A stretch of DNA of 35,000 nucleotides from positions 1 to 35,000 of the forward strand of contig JANQPT010000060.1 in assembly GCA_028285345.1 (NCBI GenBank), written 5' to 3'. Position numbers and translations under genes: made by a program. Below are positions 26,042-34,409 of this stretch, piece after piece. The notes under the pieces are model-generated. The model was not told the origin of the DNA. It searched no databases and was given only the letters and a program-made list of their open reading frames with translations. This DNA comes from Planctomycetales bacterium (lineage in GTDB: Bacteria; Planctomycetota; Planctomycetia; Planctomycetales; Planctomycetaceae). Position 1 is the stretch's first letter. The number at the start of each line of letters is the position of its first letter.

Positions 26042-27251
26042 GCGGTTTCTTTGGTCACCGTGGCTGTGGCTGGCCGGATTGGCGGCGGTGTTGTCGCTGC
26101 ATTTCTGGTTCCCCCAGATATCGGCGCGGCCAATGAACGACACTTATAGCACCGAACGTTCAGGAAAGAAGGCGTTCTACCTGCTGACGCAGTGGCGATT
26201 CGGCGAACGGAACGTCGAGCGAAACGAGAGTTCGCCCAACGGGCTGGTTTCGCAGCCGGCCGAGAACGAATACCTGCGCACTTCCCGCATGGTCTGCCTG
26301 CTCGGTCCCAGCCGCTATCCCGACAAGCGGGAATGGGAATTGCTGATGGACTGCGTTGCCCGCGGCGGTGTATTGGTCGTCGCCCCCCGGCATAGCGAAC
26401 CCTCAATGTCGATCGAGGAGGTCGGCCTAAAGGTCGAACCGCTGGGCGGCCTTGATTTGGACTTCGGCAAGATCCTGGAAGAAGCGCAACAGGCCCAACA
26501 GTCGGACGACGGTGAAGGGTCGAACGTCACGACCGCGCTGTTCGGGGGGGGCGAAGTTCGGTGGCGGTCGTTCGGCAAAGTTTCCGGCAGTGGAGGCGAA
26601 GTGCTCGTCGAGTACGAAGGTGAGCCGCAGGCGGTGTTGAAACGATATCGCGCGGGAAAAGTACTGCTGATTGCCACGGACGAAATCTTCTCTAACGGCT
26701 CACTGGCTTATAAGGACAACGGAATCTTGGCTCTGCGTTTGTTGGAGTACGCGTCAGTGCCGGGTGAGGAAGTGCTGTTCGATGAGTACTTCAATACAGT
26801 CGGCGCACCGAAGATCGTAGGTTTGCTGTTCGATCCGCTGTTGCGGCCGCTCAGCGTGCAATTGCTGGTCGTGCTCGTCGTCTTCACATGGTGCGGCTCA
26901 AAGCGGTTCGGACGCATGCTGCCGAAGCATGACGTGTCCCGCCACGACATCGCCGACCACACCGACGCGTTGGGGAATTTGTATTACCGCAGCAAAGATG
27001 GTCCGGCCGTCGTTCGACTGTATTACGAACAGTTACGCGCCGAACTGCAACTGCGGTTTACTTCGCTCAAGGAGTCCGGGGCGATCGAAACGCTGTCGCG
27101 ACGTGCCGGTCAGGAGCCGGAGCAAGTGAGAGCATTGTTGAGAGAGACGGAGGTTGCCATGGCAGCCCCGAAGTTGAAGCGCCGCGCAGCCGCGGAAATC
27201 ATCCGGCGGCTGGCGGAACTCCGCGCCGGCGTGAAACGCCGCGGGGTGTGA
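26031..27251 (+). CDS. DUF4350 domain protein, membrane-anchored (406 aa)
   Basis: Starts MQLRRFLWSPWLWLAGLAAVLSLHF, an N-terminal membrane helix. An extracytoplasmic DUF4350 domain follows, with a start of SGKKAFYLLTQWRFGERNVER and a Rossmann-like stretch WELLMDCVARGGVLVVAPRHS. A second transmembrane helix (LSVQLLVVLVVFTWCGSKRFG) leads to a cytoplasmic helical tail DALGNLYYRSKDGPAVVRLYYEQLRAEL. This two-helix arrangement is usual for the family, whose function is unknown. The ATG at 26031 overlaps the DUF4129 gene by 11 bases; a more upstream ATG at 25995 is possible. The MoxR AAA+ and DUF58 genes that commonly accompany this family are absent here: the next gene, 52 bases on, is a sigma factor. 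Confidence 0.87.
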   Translation: MQLRRFLWSPWLWLAGLAAVLSLHFWFPQISARPMNDTYSTERSGKKAFYLLTQWRFGERNVERNESSPNGLVSQPAENEYLRTSRMVCLLGPSRYPDKREWELLMDCVARGGVLVVAPRHSEPSMSIEEVGLKVEPLGGLDLDFGKILEEAQQAQQSDDGEGSNVTTALFGGGEVRWRSFGKVSGSGGEVLVEYEGEPQAVLKRYRAGKVLLIATDEIFSNGSLAYKDNGILALRLLEYASVPGEEVLFDEYFNTVGAPKIVGLLFDPLLRPLSVQLLVVLVVFTWCGSKRFGRMLPKHDVSRHDIADHTDALGNLYYRSKDGPAVVRLYYEQLRAELQLRFTSLKESGAIETLSRRAGQEPEQVRALLRETEVAMAAPKLKRRAAAEIIRRLAELRAGVKRRGV

Positions 27252-27303
27252 TCGAGTCTTCGGTTGAGGGGCAATCGGTTTCGCAAACCGTTATGATGCG
27301 GGT

Positions 27304-28065
27304 ATGTCTCCTCTGCACAATCCGCCCAGCAGCGGCGCGAGCCCCGGTTCCGATTTCCGCACGACGCGATGGAGCGTTGTGATCGAAGCGGGCCGGAGTA
27401 CTTCGCCGCAATCTCGGCAGGCGCTCGAGTCGTTGTGCGCGTGCTATTGGCCCCCGTTGTACGCCTTCATTCGCAGGCGCGGTTACCGCGCTGAACAGGC
27501 GCAGGATCTGACACAGGAATTCTTTACGCAGATCTTGGAGAAGAATTCTTTGCAGGCGGCCGACCGCCGACGAGGCAAGTTTCGATCGTTTCTGTTGGCG
27601 TCGCTCAAGAATTTTCTCGCCAACCAGCACCGCGCGGTAATGGCGCAGAAGCGCGGCGGCGGGTTGCGGTCGGTCTCGCTGGACTTCCAAGCCGCCGAAA
27701 CAAAGTATTCACTGACCCCCGAGGACAAATTGACGCCCGACCGCATCTTCGAGCGTCAGTGGGCGTTGCTATTGCTCGAACGGGCGCTGCGGCAGTTGGC
27801 CGAGGAACAGTCAGCGGCGGGAAACGGTGCGCAGTTTGAGCAATTGCAAGGCTTTCTGACGGTGCAGAATGAGGGGGATTCCTATCGAGAGGTCGCGGAT
27901 CGGATGGCGATGACCGCCGGTGCCGTCAAGACGGCCGTGCATCGATTGCGGCGGCGATACCGGGGACTGTTACGCGACGAAATCGCGCAGACTGTTGCGT
28001 CGCCCGACGAGATTGATGAGGAACTGCAAGACCTGTTTCGGGCCTTGGGACCGGAAAATTCGTGA
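27304..28065 (+). CDS. ECF RNA polymerase sigma factor, planctomycete kinase-linked type (253 aa)
   Basis: A sigma-70 family protein with only regions 2 and 4, the ECF layout. Region 2 spans about 38–112: ALESLCACYWPPLYAFIRRRGY, then AEQAQDLTQEFFTQIL for core binding and -10 melting. Region 4 lies near 185–235: GDSYREVADRMAMTAGAVKTAVHRLRRRYRGLL, a clear helix-turn-helix for the -35 element. The linker is longer than in standard ECFs. The opening DFRTTRWSVVIEAG and the length of about 250 aa fit planctomycete ECF groups paired with Ser/Thr kinases. No anti-sigma gene follows; instead a kinase gene starts 85 bases downstream, so control by phosphorylation is likely, as shown for the ECF43-type EcfP/PknT pair in Vibrio. 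The ATG at 27304 has only a weak ribosome site. Confidence 0.9.
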   Translation: MSPLHNPPSSGASPGSDFRTTRWSVVIEAGRSTSPQSRQALESLCACYWPPLYAFIRRRGYRAEQAQDLTQEFFTQILEKNSLQAADRRRGKFRSFLLASLKNFLANQHRAVMAQKRGGGLRSVSLDFQAAETKYSLTPEDKLTPDRIFERQWALLLLERALRQLAEEQSAAGNGAQFEQLQGFLTVQNEGDSYREVADRMAMTAGAVKTAVHRLRRRYRGLLRDEIAQTVASPDEIDEELQDLFRALGPENS

Positions 28066-28150
28066 CGGAATTGTAACCGCCGGCCGCAAACGGGTTAGAT
28101 TAATGGGAATCGGTTCGTCATGAGTCGGAAGAAAACCGGAGTCTGTGTGC

Positions 28151-29692
28151 ATGGTCCAAGATCGCGTCTGTCCCGATTGCGATTCTCAAATCCCGGAGGG
28201 CGCCCCCGCAGGAATCTGCCCGAAGTGTTTGATGGGTCTCGGTTTTTTCAGCGATTCTGAAATCGAGTCCGGTGCGGGTTCTCCCCAAACGGCCGCGCCG
28301 TTTGTACCGCCGGAGCCGGCAGAATTGGCCGACCGGTTTCCGCAGTTGGAGGTTTTGGAACTGATCGGCAGCGGAGGCATGGGGGCGGTCTACCGCGCCC
28401 GGCAATTGCACTTGGACCGTATCGTGGCGCTGAAAATCTTGCCCGCCGAACTGGCGGAGACGGCGACGTTTTCTGAACGCTTCACCCGCGAAGCGCGGGC
28501 AATGGCCAGGCTGACGCATCCGCGGATTGTGACGGTGTTTGACTTCGGCGAAGCGGACGGGATGCCGTATCTGGTGATGGAGTACATCGACGGCGTCAGT
28601 CTGCGACAGGCATTGGCCGCGCGTGAGATCACGCCGCAGGACGCGCTCGCGGTGGTGCCGCAGGTGTGTGATGCGTTGCAATACGCGCATGCGATGGGGA
28701 TCGTGCATCGCGACATCAAGCCGGAGAATCTGCTGTTCGATCGTCAAGGCAACGTCAAGATCGCCGACTTCGGGCTGGCGAAGCTATTGGGTGCTGAATT
28801 GTCGGACATCACGCTCACCCGCACTCGCCAAATGATGGGCACGCCGCACTATATGGCGCCCGAACAATTGGAGCGGCCCCACGAGGTCGATCACCGGGCG
28901 GATATTTATGCGCTGGGGGTGGTGCTCTATGAACTGCTGACCGGTGAGTTGCCGCTGGGTCGATTTTCACCCCCGTCGGAGACGGCGGGCACCGATGTGC
29001 GGCTGGACGACGTAGTCCATAGAACGCTGGAGAAGGATCCGAATCGCCGGTATCAGCAGGCGAGCGAGCTCAGGTCGGACTTAGAGGAGATCGAATCCCT
29101 GCCGCCGGTTCGACCCCTGTTTCGGCGGAACGATGCCTCCCGATTGACCATTAGGCGGGTGTTGATGGATTTGTATCGCGATTGGACTGATGATTGGCAG
29201 CATCGCTTTTTGACGTTGGTGAAGTGGACGGCGTTTGCCGTCTATGTCTTTTCGTTTTATCACTTCGTGGCTGTTTCCGGCGATATTCATGATCAAGGCT
29301 ATCGCTATCGGGTCGGTGACTGGTGCGAACTGCGGCAGCACGCGGTAACCGGACATTCGACTCGCTTCAACTTCATCGACGATTCCACGGCGATCATCTT
29401 GATGTTCGGTTTGCCTGCGTATTATGTGTATTGGAGGATCCGCAAGACGGCGGCTGGCGCAGAGAAGATTAAGCCAATCCCGTGGGGTCATATCGTGTTC
29501 TGGCTGCTGACCGCCGCATTGGTCGTTGCCTGCGGGTTTTCGCCATACACGCGTCAAGTGATGTTGGCGGTCCCGACGTGGTTCATGATCGCGGTTTGGG
29601 CGGCCGTGGCATTGGGACTTCAATTTGCGCTCCGCAGGGACGACCTGCCGCCGCATGAATGGCTGGTGCGGAGATCTTGGATCAGTTTGTAA
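28151..29692 (+). CDS. Zinc-ribbon Ser/Thr protein kinase with C-terminal membrane segments (513 aa)
   Basis: Numbered from the ATG at 28151. An N-terminal zinc ribbon has CPDC and CPKC pairs (about 7–26). The eukaryotic-type kinase domain has the glycine loop IGSGGMGAVYRA (from about 72), catalytic lysine in VALKIL (about 95), HRDIKPENLL (about 186–195), ADFGLAKL (DFG about 206–208) and YMAPEQL. About 50 linker residues later come four or so hydrophobic segments, for example FAVYVFSFYHFVAV, ILMFGLPAYYVYW, IVFWLLTAALVVACGF and WFMIAVWAAVALGL. All key catalytic residues are kept, so it should be active. Both the ribbon and the kinase lie before the membrane part, so they face the cytoplasm. 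A GTG two codons upstream is in frame; GGAG nine bases before the ATG decides the start. The neighbouring ECF sigma factor is the likely substrate. Confidence 0.92.
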   Translation: MVQDRVCPDCDSQIPEGAPAGICPKCLMGLGFFSDSEIESGAGSPQTAAPFVPPEPAELADRFPQLEVLELIGSGGMGAVYRARQLHLDRIVALKILPAELAETATFSERFTREARAMARLTHPRIVTVFDFGEADGMPYLVMEYIDGVSLRQALAAREITPQDALAVVPQVCDALQYAHAMGIVHRDIKPENLLFDRQGNVKIADFGLAKLLGAELSDITLTRTRQMMGTPHYMAPEQLERPHEVDHRADIYALGVVLYELLTGELPLGRFSPPSETAGTDVRLDDVVHRTLEKDPNRRYQQASELRSDLEEIESLPPVRPLFRRNDASRLTIRRVLMDLYRDWTDDWQHRFLTLVKWTAFAVYVFSFYHFVAVSGDIHDQGYRYRVGDWCELRQHAVTGHSTRFNFIDDSTAIILMFGLPAYYVYWRIRKTAAGAEKIKPIPWGHIVFWLLTAALVVACGFSPYTRQVMLAVPTWFMIAVWAAVALGLQFALRRDDLPPHEWLVRRSWISL

Positions 29693-29766
29693 CGCCGGCG
29701 GTTTTTCCGGTTAGTGATTGGTGAACGGTTTTGAACTTCCTCACCACACACCGGAGACACCAATCC

Positions 29767-30502
29767 ATGCGCACGCTATTTACGACCGCCGCTTTATTGT
29801 CGCTCGCCTGCTCGACCGATTCCGCAGAAGCCGACGGGCTATTCTATCGATTGCCGGAGGACGGCGCCTGGGTGGAGTACAAGGTCGATGCCGGCGAGAC
29901 GAAACCTAATAACGCCAAACAAAAGTCGGCCGGAACACTTACGGTTTCCAGCGTCGGGACTGAGACCGTTGGCGGTCAGAAGTGCCGCTGGATTGAGATC
30001 AAAGCGGAAACGAAGCGAGACGGCGAAGAGGCTCCCACAAGGATCTGGAAAATGCTCATTCCAGAGAAACACCTCGTTCAGGGACACGCGCCGTTTAAGC
30101 AGATCGTCAAAGTCTGGGTCAAAATTGGAGACCGACAGCCGCGTCAACTCGACAAGAACCGTCTGGAGATCGTGCAGTTATTCCTGATGGGCCCGCCCGA
30201 ACCAGAGAAAAAACTAGCGTCGGAAGAAATCGAGTCGGGTTTGGGAGCGCTCGACTGTAAAGGTGTCGCCGGGAAATTACGTCATCGTGCCGCCCAAGCG
30301 GGACGACAACACCGATCACGAAATTGAAGCGACGTTTAAGACGCGACTGCATCCCCGCGCACCGTTCGGTGTCATCTGGACCACTCTGGACGCCCAAGCA
30401 GACGATGCCAGCACGGGCGGACCGGGCGAACGGACGAAGATCACGCTCCGTCTGCAAAAAACCGGCAAGGATGCGACCAGCGACATCCCGGACGCCGACT
30501 GA
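29767..30502 (+). pseudogene. Exported protein gene with an apparent frameshift, paralogue of the next gene
   Basis: The reading starts MRTLFTTAALLSLACSTDSA, a signal peptide, with GGAG ten bases ahead of the ATG. It matches the next gene's product segment by segment: ADGLFYRLPEDGAWVEYK against ADGLIHALPKDGTWVSFK, KMLIPEKHL against KLLIPEKHL, and LGALDCKGVAG against LGKLKCGGVRG. At about 30271–30276 (GGGAAA) the match shifts by one base: the original frame runs on as unrelated residues to 30327, while the +1 frame continues the homology (NYVIVPPKRD…LHPRAPFGVIW…TSDIPDAD) to a stop at 30502. Removing one base restores a product of about 244 aa, close to the 252 aa of the paralogue. It could be a recent pseudogene, a sequencing error in a short run, or less likely programmed frameshifting. 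Confidence 0.75.
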
Positions 30503-30596
30503 GAACGGTCAGTCAGAATCCAGCGGGCCCTACTGCGCTACCGCGTTGTTGTTCGACAATCAGTAATCTCAACCAAGACGAATGGAGAGGACTCTC

Positions 30597-31355
30597 ATGC
30601 ACAAAATTTCGACAGCGATCCTGCTTGCCGCGGCAACTCTGGTAACAACGACGGCGCAGGCGGACGGCCTGATCCACGCGCTTCCCAAAGACGGGACTTG
30701 GGTCTCGTTTAAAATGGAGGGACATGAAGATAAGACCCATCGCGGTCAAGAAGTCGAACACTTCACCGGCTATCTGAAGATCTCCTCCGTCGGCAGAGAG
30801 ACAGTCAACGGTGAGCAGTGCCGCTGGGTGGAGATCGAACATACCTGGGACCGCACTGACGATCCGACGTACGACGAACGCAAACAAATCTTCAAGCTGT
30901 TGATTCCCGAAAAGCACCTCCGGAAGGGCGCCGCTCCGGGCAAGCATGTTGTTCGCGGATATCAGGTTTTTGGTACGACTCCGCCGAAACGTCAGCCAAC
31001 AGCAATCAAGAAGCTGCCGGCCTCATTCCGCAACTTGATGCTGCGCGGTCCCATGGAAAATGCCGAAAAACTGCCGCCGAAACTCGCGCCGAACCTGGCA
31101 CAGAAAAAACTGGGCAAACTGAAGTGCGGTGGAGTCCGGGGCGCGACGGAAATCGACAGTGAGTTGCCCGACGGCGTCGAGGGACTGGAGACGCTTCCGT
31201 TTAGTTTTGAGGTCCGGCTGCATGAGAAAGCGCCGTTCGGAGTGGTCAGCTATGAGTTCAGCGGCTTAGAACCGAACAATGACACCGTCGTCACGAAAAT
31301 GACTCTGGATGACTTCGGCGAGGGTGCGGTGAGCCGGTATCCTGATGCGAAGTAA
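30597..31355 (+). CDS. Exported protein of unknown function (252 aa), intact paralogue
   Basis: A signal peptide (MHKISTAILLAAATLVTTTAQADG, cut near AQA) precedes a soluble, probably all-beta domain. Recognisable segments shared with the preceding frameshifted gene are LPKDGTWVSFK, GYLKISSVGRETVNGEQCRWVEIE, IFKLLIPEKHL, LKCGGVRG and EVRLHEKAPFGVVSYEF. Conserved cysteines in EQCRWVE and KLKCGG could pair. The alternation of polar and aromatic residues resembles lipocalin- or LolA-like beta-rich outer-envelope proteins, but I do not recognise the family. The ATG at 30597 has GGAGAGG six bases upstream; an ATG at 30582 overlaps that ribosome site and is unlikely. The tandem pair lies downstream of the sigma-kinase pair and may be among its targets, which is only a guess from position. 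Confidence 0.82.
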   Translation: MHKISTAILLAAATLVTTTAQADGLIHALPKDGTWVSFKMEGHEDKTHRGQEVEHFTGYLKISSVGRETVNGEQCRWVEIEHTWDRTDDPTYDERKQIFKLLIPEKHLRKGAAPGKHVVRGYQVFGTTPPKRQPTAIKKLPASFRNLMLRGPMENAEKLPPKLAPNLAQKKLGKLKCGGVRGATEIDSELPDGVEGLETLPFSFEVRLHEKAPFGVVSYEFSGLEPNNDTVVTKMTLDDFGEGAVSRYPDAK

Positions 31356-31892
31356 TTCGGCTTCGACGGTAGTGGTGTAACCACCTTTACTTGTCGCGTT
31401 GCCCTCTGCCAATTCCGCTCGAAACCTTCGGGATTCGTGCATCCGCGAGCGAGTGCAACGCGATATCTTTCGGCGGATGGTGCAGTAGGGTTTGCTGTGC
31501 GTACCGCGAACATGGTTCGTAAAGCCGGACCTGTGCCTCATAGTTATTGATTCTGACTGATTGCAATCGACGCCGCACTTGAATGGTCCGCACAGCGGAC
31601 CCTACGATGGAGAACAACAACAGATCATCCATCAGAGGACTGCCTTCTACCGGGATCCTGTTGGGTCAGGCGATTGTGCCACCAGTCGTTGCCCTATCTC
31701 TGACCGTGAGCAAATTACTCGCGTTCGATGCACCAAGTCGTGCAGCAGATGTGAGGGTTTTTGAGCAACTGCTGTTTCGGATTGCGGCATGCGGGCGCCA
31801 TCATGTGGCAGGCGATTTTGAAGACGCTGCAAACTCCAGCATGGCTGTGCGGAACTGCTCACCGAGATGTGACATCCTCTGGAAGCTCCAAC
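31356..31892. other. Spacer of about 540 bases with hairpin motif GGTCCGC-ACA-GCGGACC, copy 2
   Basis: Open frames exist on both strands, but none has protein-like composition, a ribosome site or a signal peptide. The identifiable structure is the perfect 7-base inverted repeat around ACA at 31585–31601, followed by cctacg, as near 10504. A small hairpin gtggt/accac lies at 31372–31384 just after the upstream gene and could be a weak terminator. The rest may hold the promoter and leader of the lipoprotein gene. Confidence 0.45.
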
Positions 31893-34199
31893 ATGCGCCA
31901 AATCATTTGCCTATCGGTTTTGTGGTTTCTGGTTGCAGGTTGTCAATCGAAATCGGGCGACACAGTCAAATCCGCTCCCGAAGCCGCCGATACGCAGGCG
32001 GTCCCCGCTGCTCTGACGTTGGGTGATCTCATTCGATTGGCCGCGAATGGAGAGAGTGACGCCGCGGTTGCCGGCACGGATAACGTCGCATTGCAATCGG
32101 CGGTGCGGCAGTTTTCGCCGCTGCTTCGTGGGGCGGGGGCCTCGCAATTGTGGTTTCAATTACACGCCAGGACGCGATTCAAGGAATTCGCTTCTCTTCA
32201 CCAGGAGATCGCCGAACAGCGTCCCGATGAGACATTGATGACACTGCGGTCGACGCTTTCGCCGATTCGGGTTGGCACGATCCGCGCGTGGGATGTGAAC
32301 GATGTGCAAGACGTGCTACAAGACCGCGTAACAGGCCGGGTGTATCTTCAACGAGCGCACGAATTGAGCAGCCTCGACCTGGAGACGAATGAACTCACGC
32401 AGGTTTTCGATGTGGCGGCGCGTTATGTGGGCCGAGTGGGCGACGATGAATTGGCGCTCCGATACGATGCGCGCCGGGGACACACGCTGCTCCGAATCGC
32501 AGACGGATCGGAGCTGTTGAAACTTCCGGCCAGTTTTCCCTTTCGGATCGCACCCTTTGCGGACGGGGTCGTTTTTTCCACACGTCGTGATCGACTGCGG
32601 TTCCAGTCATTGGTTGCGGGAGAATCCCCGGTTCAATTCAGCAGCGGCATCGATAAGCCGTTCGTGGAAGCTGTGTTCCTGCAAGGGATTGACGGCATGA
32701 CGAAACTACTGATGGTGACCGGTTTCGGCGACGTGCTCCTGTTTGAGCACCCACTCACGCCCGATCAGCAGCCGGCGCGGTTTTCGCTGGAATCGAGCCG
32801 CGCGTCGTGGGCCGTTCTCAGCCCGGATGAATCACGACTTGCCGTACAAACCGCCATGATGGCCCGGGAACCTGATTCGATTCAGATCTGGGATATCAAA
32901 CGGCAAATGAAATTGGCGGTTCTCGAACATCCACGGTTGCGCACACGTACGGTTGGATTTCTGCCGGATGGGGGTTATCTCACTTCCGGCTCCGACGGCA
33001 CGCTCTTGGTCTTCGACTCGTCGGGCGAACTGCAAAGGGAAGTCTTCGTGGGCGCCCGTTCGCGGAGTTCCCGCAAAATGGGGTCAATCACCTATCGTCC
33101 CCGCTACTCTCGCGAAGAGTACGTGCTTCCCGAAGGGAGTTACCACCGTTTTGTCATTTTGGATCAGGACCGGGTCTTGCTGGTGAATCATCTGGGCGAA
33201 TTGTCGTTGGTGAATCCCTCACTCGCCCAGCCGCCGCCGAGCGAACCGCTGAAGCCAAAGTCGCTACCCACGCAGCGGGCACACAGCAGCGACGGCGCCT
33301 GGTCGGGAGATTTCTTGTCCAAGCAGGTTGCGGTCTTCGAGCGAAAAACCGGGAAGACGCTGAAGGTGCTCAAGGCTCCCCAGGAACTGACGGAGCAATC
33401 GGGCATCAATCTTTCCGTGGCGCTGCAGCCGAATAAGAAACGGGTGATCGCCGCGTGCGAAAATGGAGCGGTGATTTGGAACGTTGATGACGGCGGTCAT
33501 CAGTTTCAAGAGTATCAACTGACCAAACCGGCGGGATATGAGGCAAAAATCGACCGGACATACGCGGCCGCGGCACAGTCAGGTGACCGGATCGCCGTCT
33601 GGACCATCGGCCGCCACCATCCGACGCAACACCTTCTTTGGATCATTGATCCGGAAACGGGCGAACCGGAACGAACGTTGATCCTGCCGCTTTGGGAAAT
33701 GAGCCGGGATTACACAGTCCTCAGCGGAGACCGATTGCTGCTGGCCTACAAAAGCGACTCGGACCAAACCGGCAAGAAAAAGCCGAATCTCTTTTTGATC
33801 GATCTGACGCAGGATCGCGGATACGATGACTTGAAACAGTTCCGGTATTCACTTGGATATGCCGCCAACGACAAGATGCTCGTCAGTTGTTGCACGACCG
33901 GCGCCGACCCGCCGTACGAAATGGCCGTTTGGGATCTTGCATCCGGGGAACTGTCTCACACGTTTGAACAGGCCGAACCGGGAAAGATTTTTGGAATCAC
34001 TGCCGATGGGCGGAGATTTCTGTCTCATACCCAAAACAAACTCTTGATTTGGGACCTGCCTAGCGGAAGAGTCCTGCAGCGATACGACCTGGGCGACCTG
34101 ACGATCAACGGCAGATCGAACATTCTGTTCGACGGCCGCTGCGTCTTCTTTTTTTGGGACATGAACAAAGTCCGCCACCAGTATCAGTACATTCGTTAG
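31893..34199 (+). CDS. Large lipoprotein with WD40/YVTN-like propeller repeats (768 aa)
   Basis: From the ATG at 31893, with GGAAG seven bases upstream, the protein starts with a lipoprotein signal MRQIICLSVLWFLVAGC; the cysteine at residue 17 follows an LVAG lipobox. A helical region of about 100 residues precedes many beta-propeller-like blades. Several end in WD-type motifs: DSIQIWDIKRQMKLAVLEH, SDGTLLVFDSSGELQREV, NGAVIWNVDDGGHQFQ, YEMAVWDLASGELSHTF and NKLLIWDLPSGRVLQRY. Some blades are degenerate, so one or two propellers are possible. WD40 propellers usually serve as scaffolds for protein binding; here it would sit on a membrane facing the periplasm. No enzymatic motif is seen. The frame is open upstream to 31761, but those residues would bury the lipobox. 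Confidence 0.85.
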   Translation: MRQIICLSVLWFLVAGCQSKSGDTVKSAPEAADTQAVPAALTLGDLIRLAANGESDAAVAGTDNVALQSAVRQFSPLLRGAGASQLWFQLHARTRFKEFASLHQEIAEQRPDETLMTLRSTLSPIRVGTIRAWDVNDVQDVLQDRVTGRVYLQRAHELSSLDLETNELTQVFDVAARYVGRVGDDELALRYDARRGHTLLRIADGSELLKLPASFPFRIAPFADGVVFSTRRDRLRFQSLVAGESPVQFSSGIDKPFVEAVFLQGIDGMTKLLMVTGFGDVLLFEHPLTPDQQPARFSLESSRASWAVLSPDESRLAVQTAMMAREPDSIQIWDIKRQMKLAVLEHPRLRTRTVGFLPDGGYLTSGSDGTLLVFDSSGELQREVFVGARSRSSRKMGSITYRPRYSREEYVLPEGSYHRFVILDQDRVLLVNHLGELSLVNPSLAQPPPSEPLKPKSLPTQRAHSSDGAWSGDFLSKQVAVFERKTGKTLKVLKAPQELTEQSGINLSVALQPNKKRVIAACENGAVIWNVDDGGHQFQEYQLTKPAGYEAKIDRTYAAAAQSGDRIAVWTIGRHHPTQHLLWIIDPETGEPERTLILPLWEMSRDYTVLSGDRLLLAYKSDSDQTGKKKPNLFLIDLTQDRGYDDLKQFRYSLGYAANDKMLVSCCTTGADPPYEMAVWDLASGELSHTFEQAEPGKIFGITADGRRFLSHTQNKLLIWDLPSGRVLQRYDLGDLTINGRSNILFDGRCVFFFWDMNKVRHQYQYIR

Positions 34200-34409
34200 C
34201 GGATTGCCGGTAGTTTGATCCTTGGCGGTCGCGGATCTTGACCTCGGCGAGCAAGAATTGGCCGTTGTGCGGCAGCAGACAGAGTCCGGCCAAGACCTGA
34301 ACCCTGTGTAACCTATGTGTCCGAACACCTGTAACCTACCTGTCCGGTCGATGCACGCAGCGGAGACCGCCGCTACGGAATGTCGATCATCAGCGAGAGG
34401 GCAACCACA
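34200..34409. repeat. Spacer with a 23-base-period direct repeat (34308–34346)
   Basis: The 16-mers gtaacctatgtgtccg (34308–34323) and gtaacctacctgtccg (34331–34346) differ at two positions and start 23 bases apart. A variant of the GCGGA…GCTACGG hairpin family follows at about 34352–34378. It could be the worn end of a mobile element, but no transposase is nearby. Confidence 0.35.

Noticed and set aside
29767-30502. Two separate small genes instead of one frameshifted gene
   Set aside because: The second part has no ribosome site or signal of its own and continues the paralogue's alignment without a gap in the other frame.
31583-32026. 147-codon plus-strand frame ahead of the propeller lipoprotein
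   Set aside because: It runs through the hairpin repeat and into the lipoprotein gene in another frame, with no signal, domain or ribosome site.
33849-34328. 159-codon minus-strand frame at the end of the lipoprotein gene
   Set aside because: Mostly antisense to a well-supported gene. The part beyond it (34200–34328) has a somewhat protein-like look but no start signal, and I cannot tie it to a transposase.
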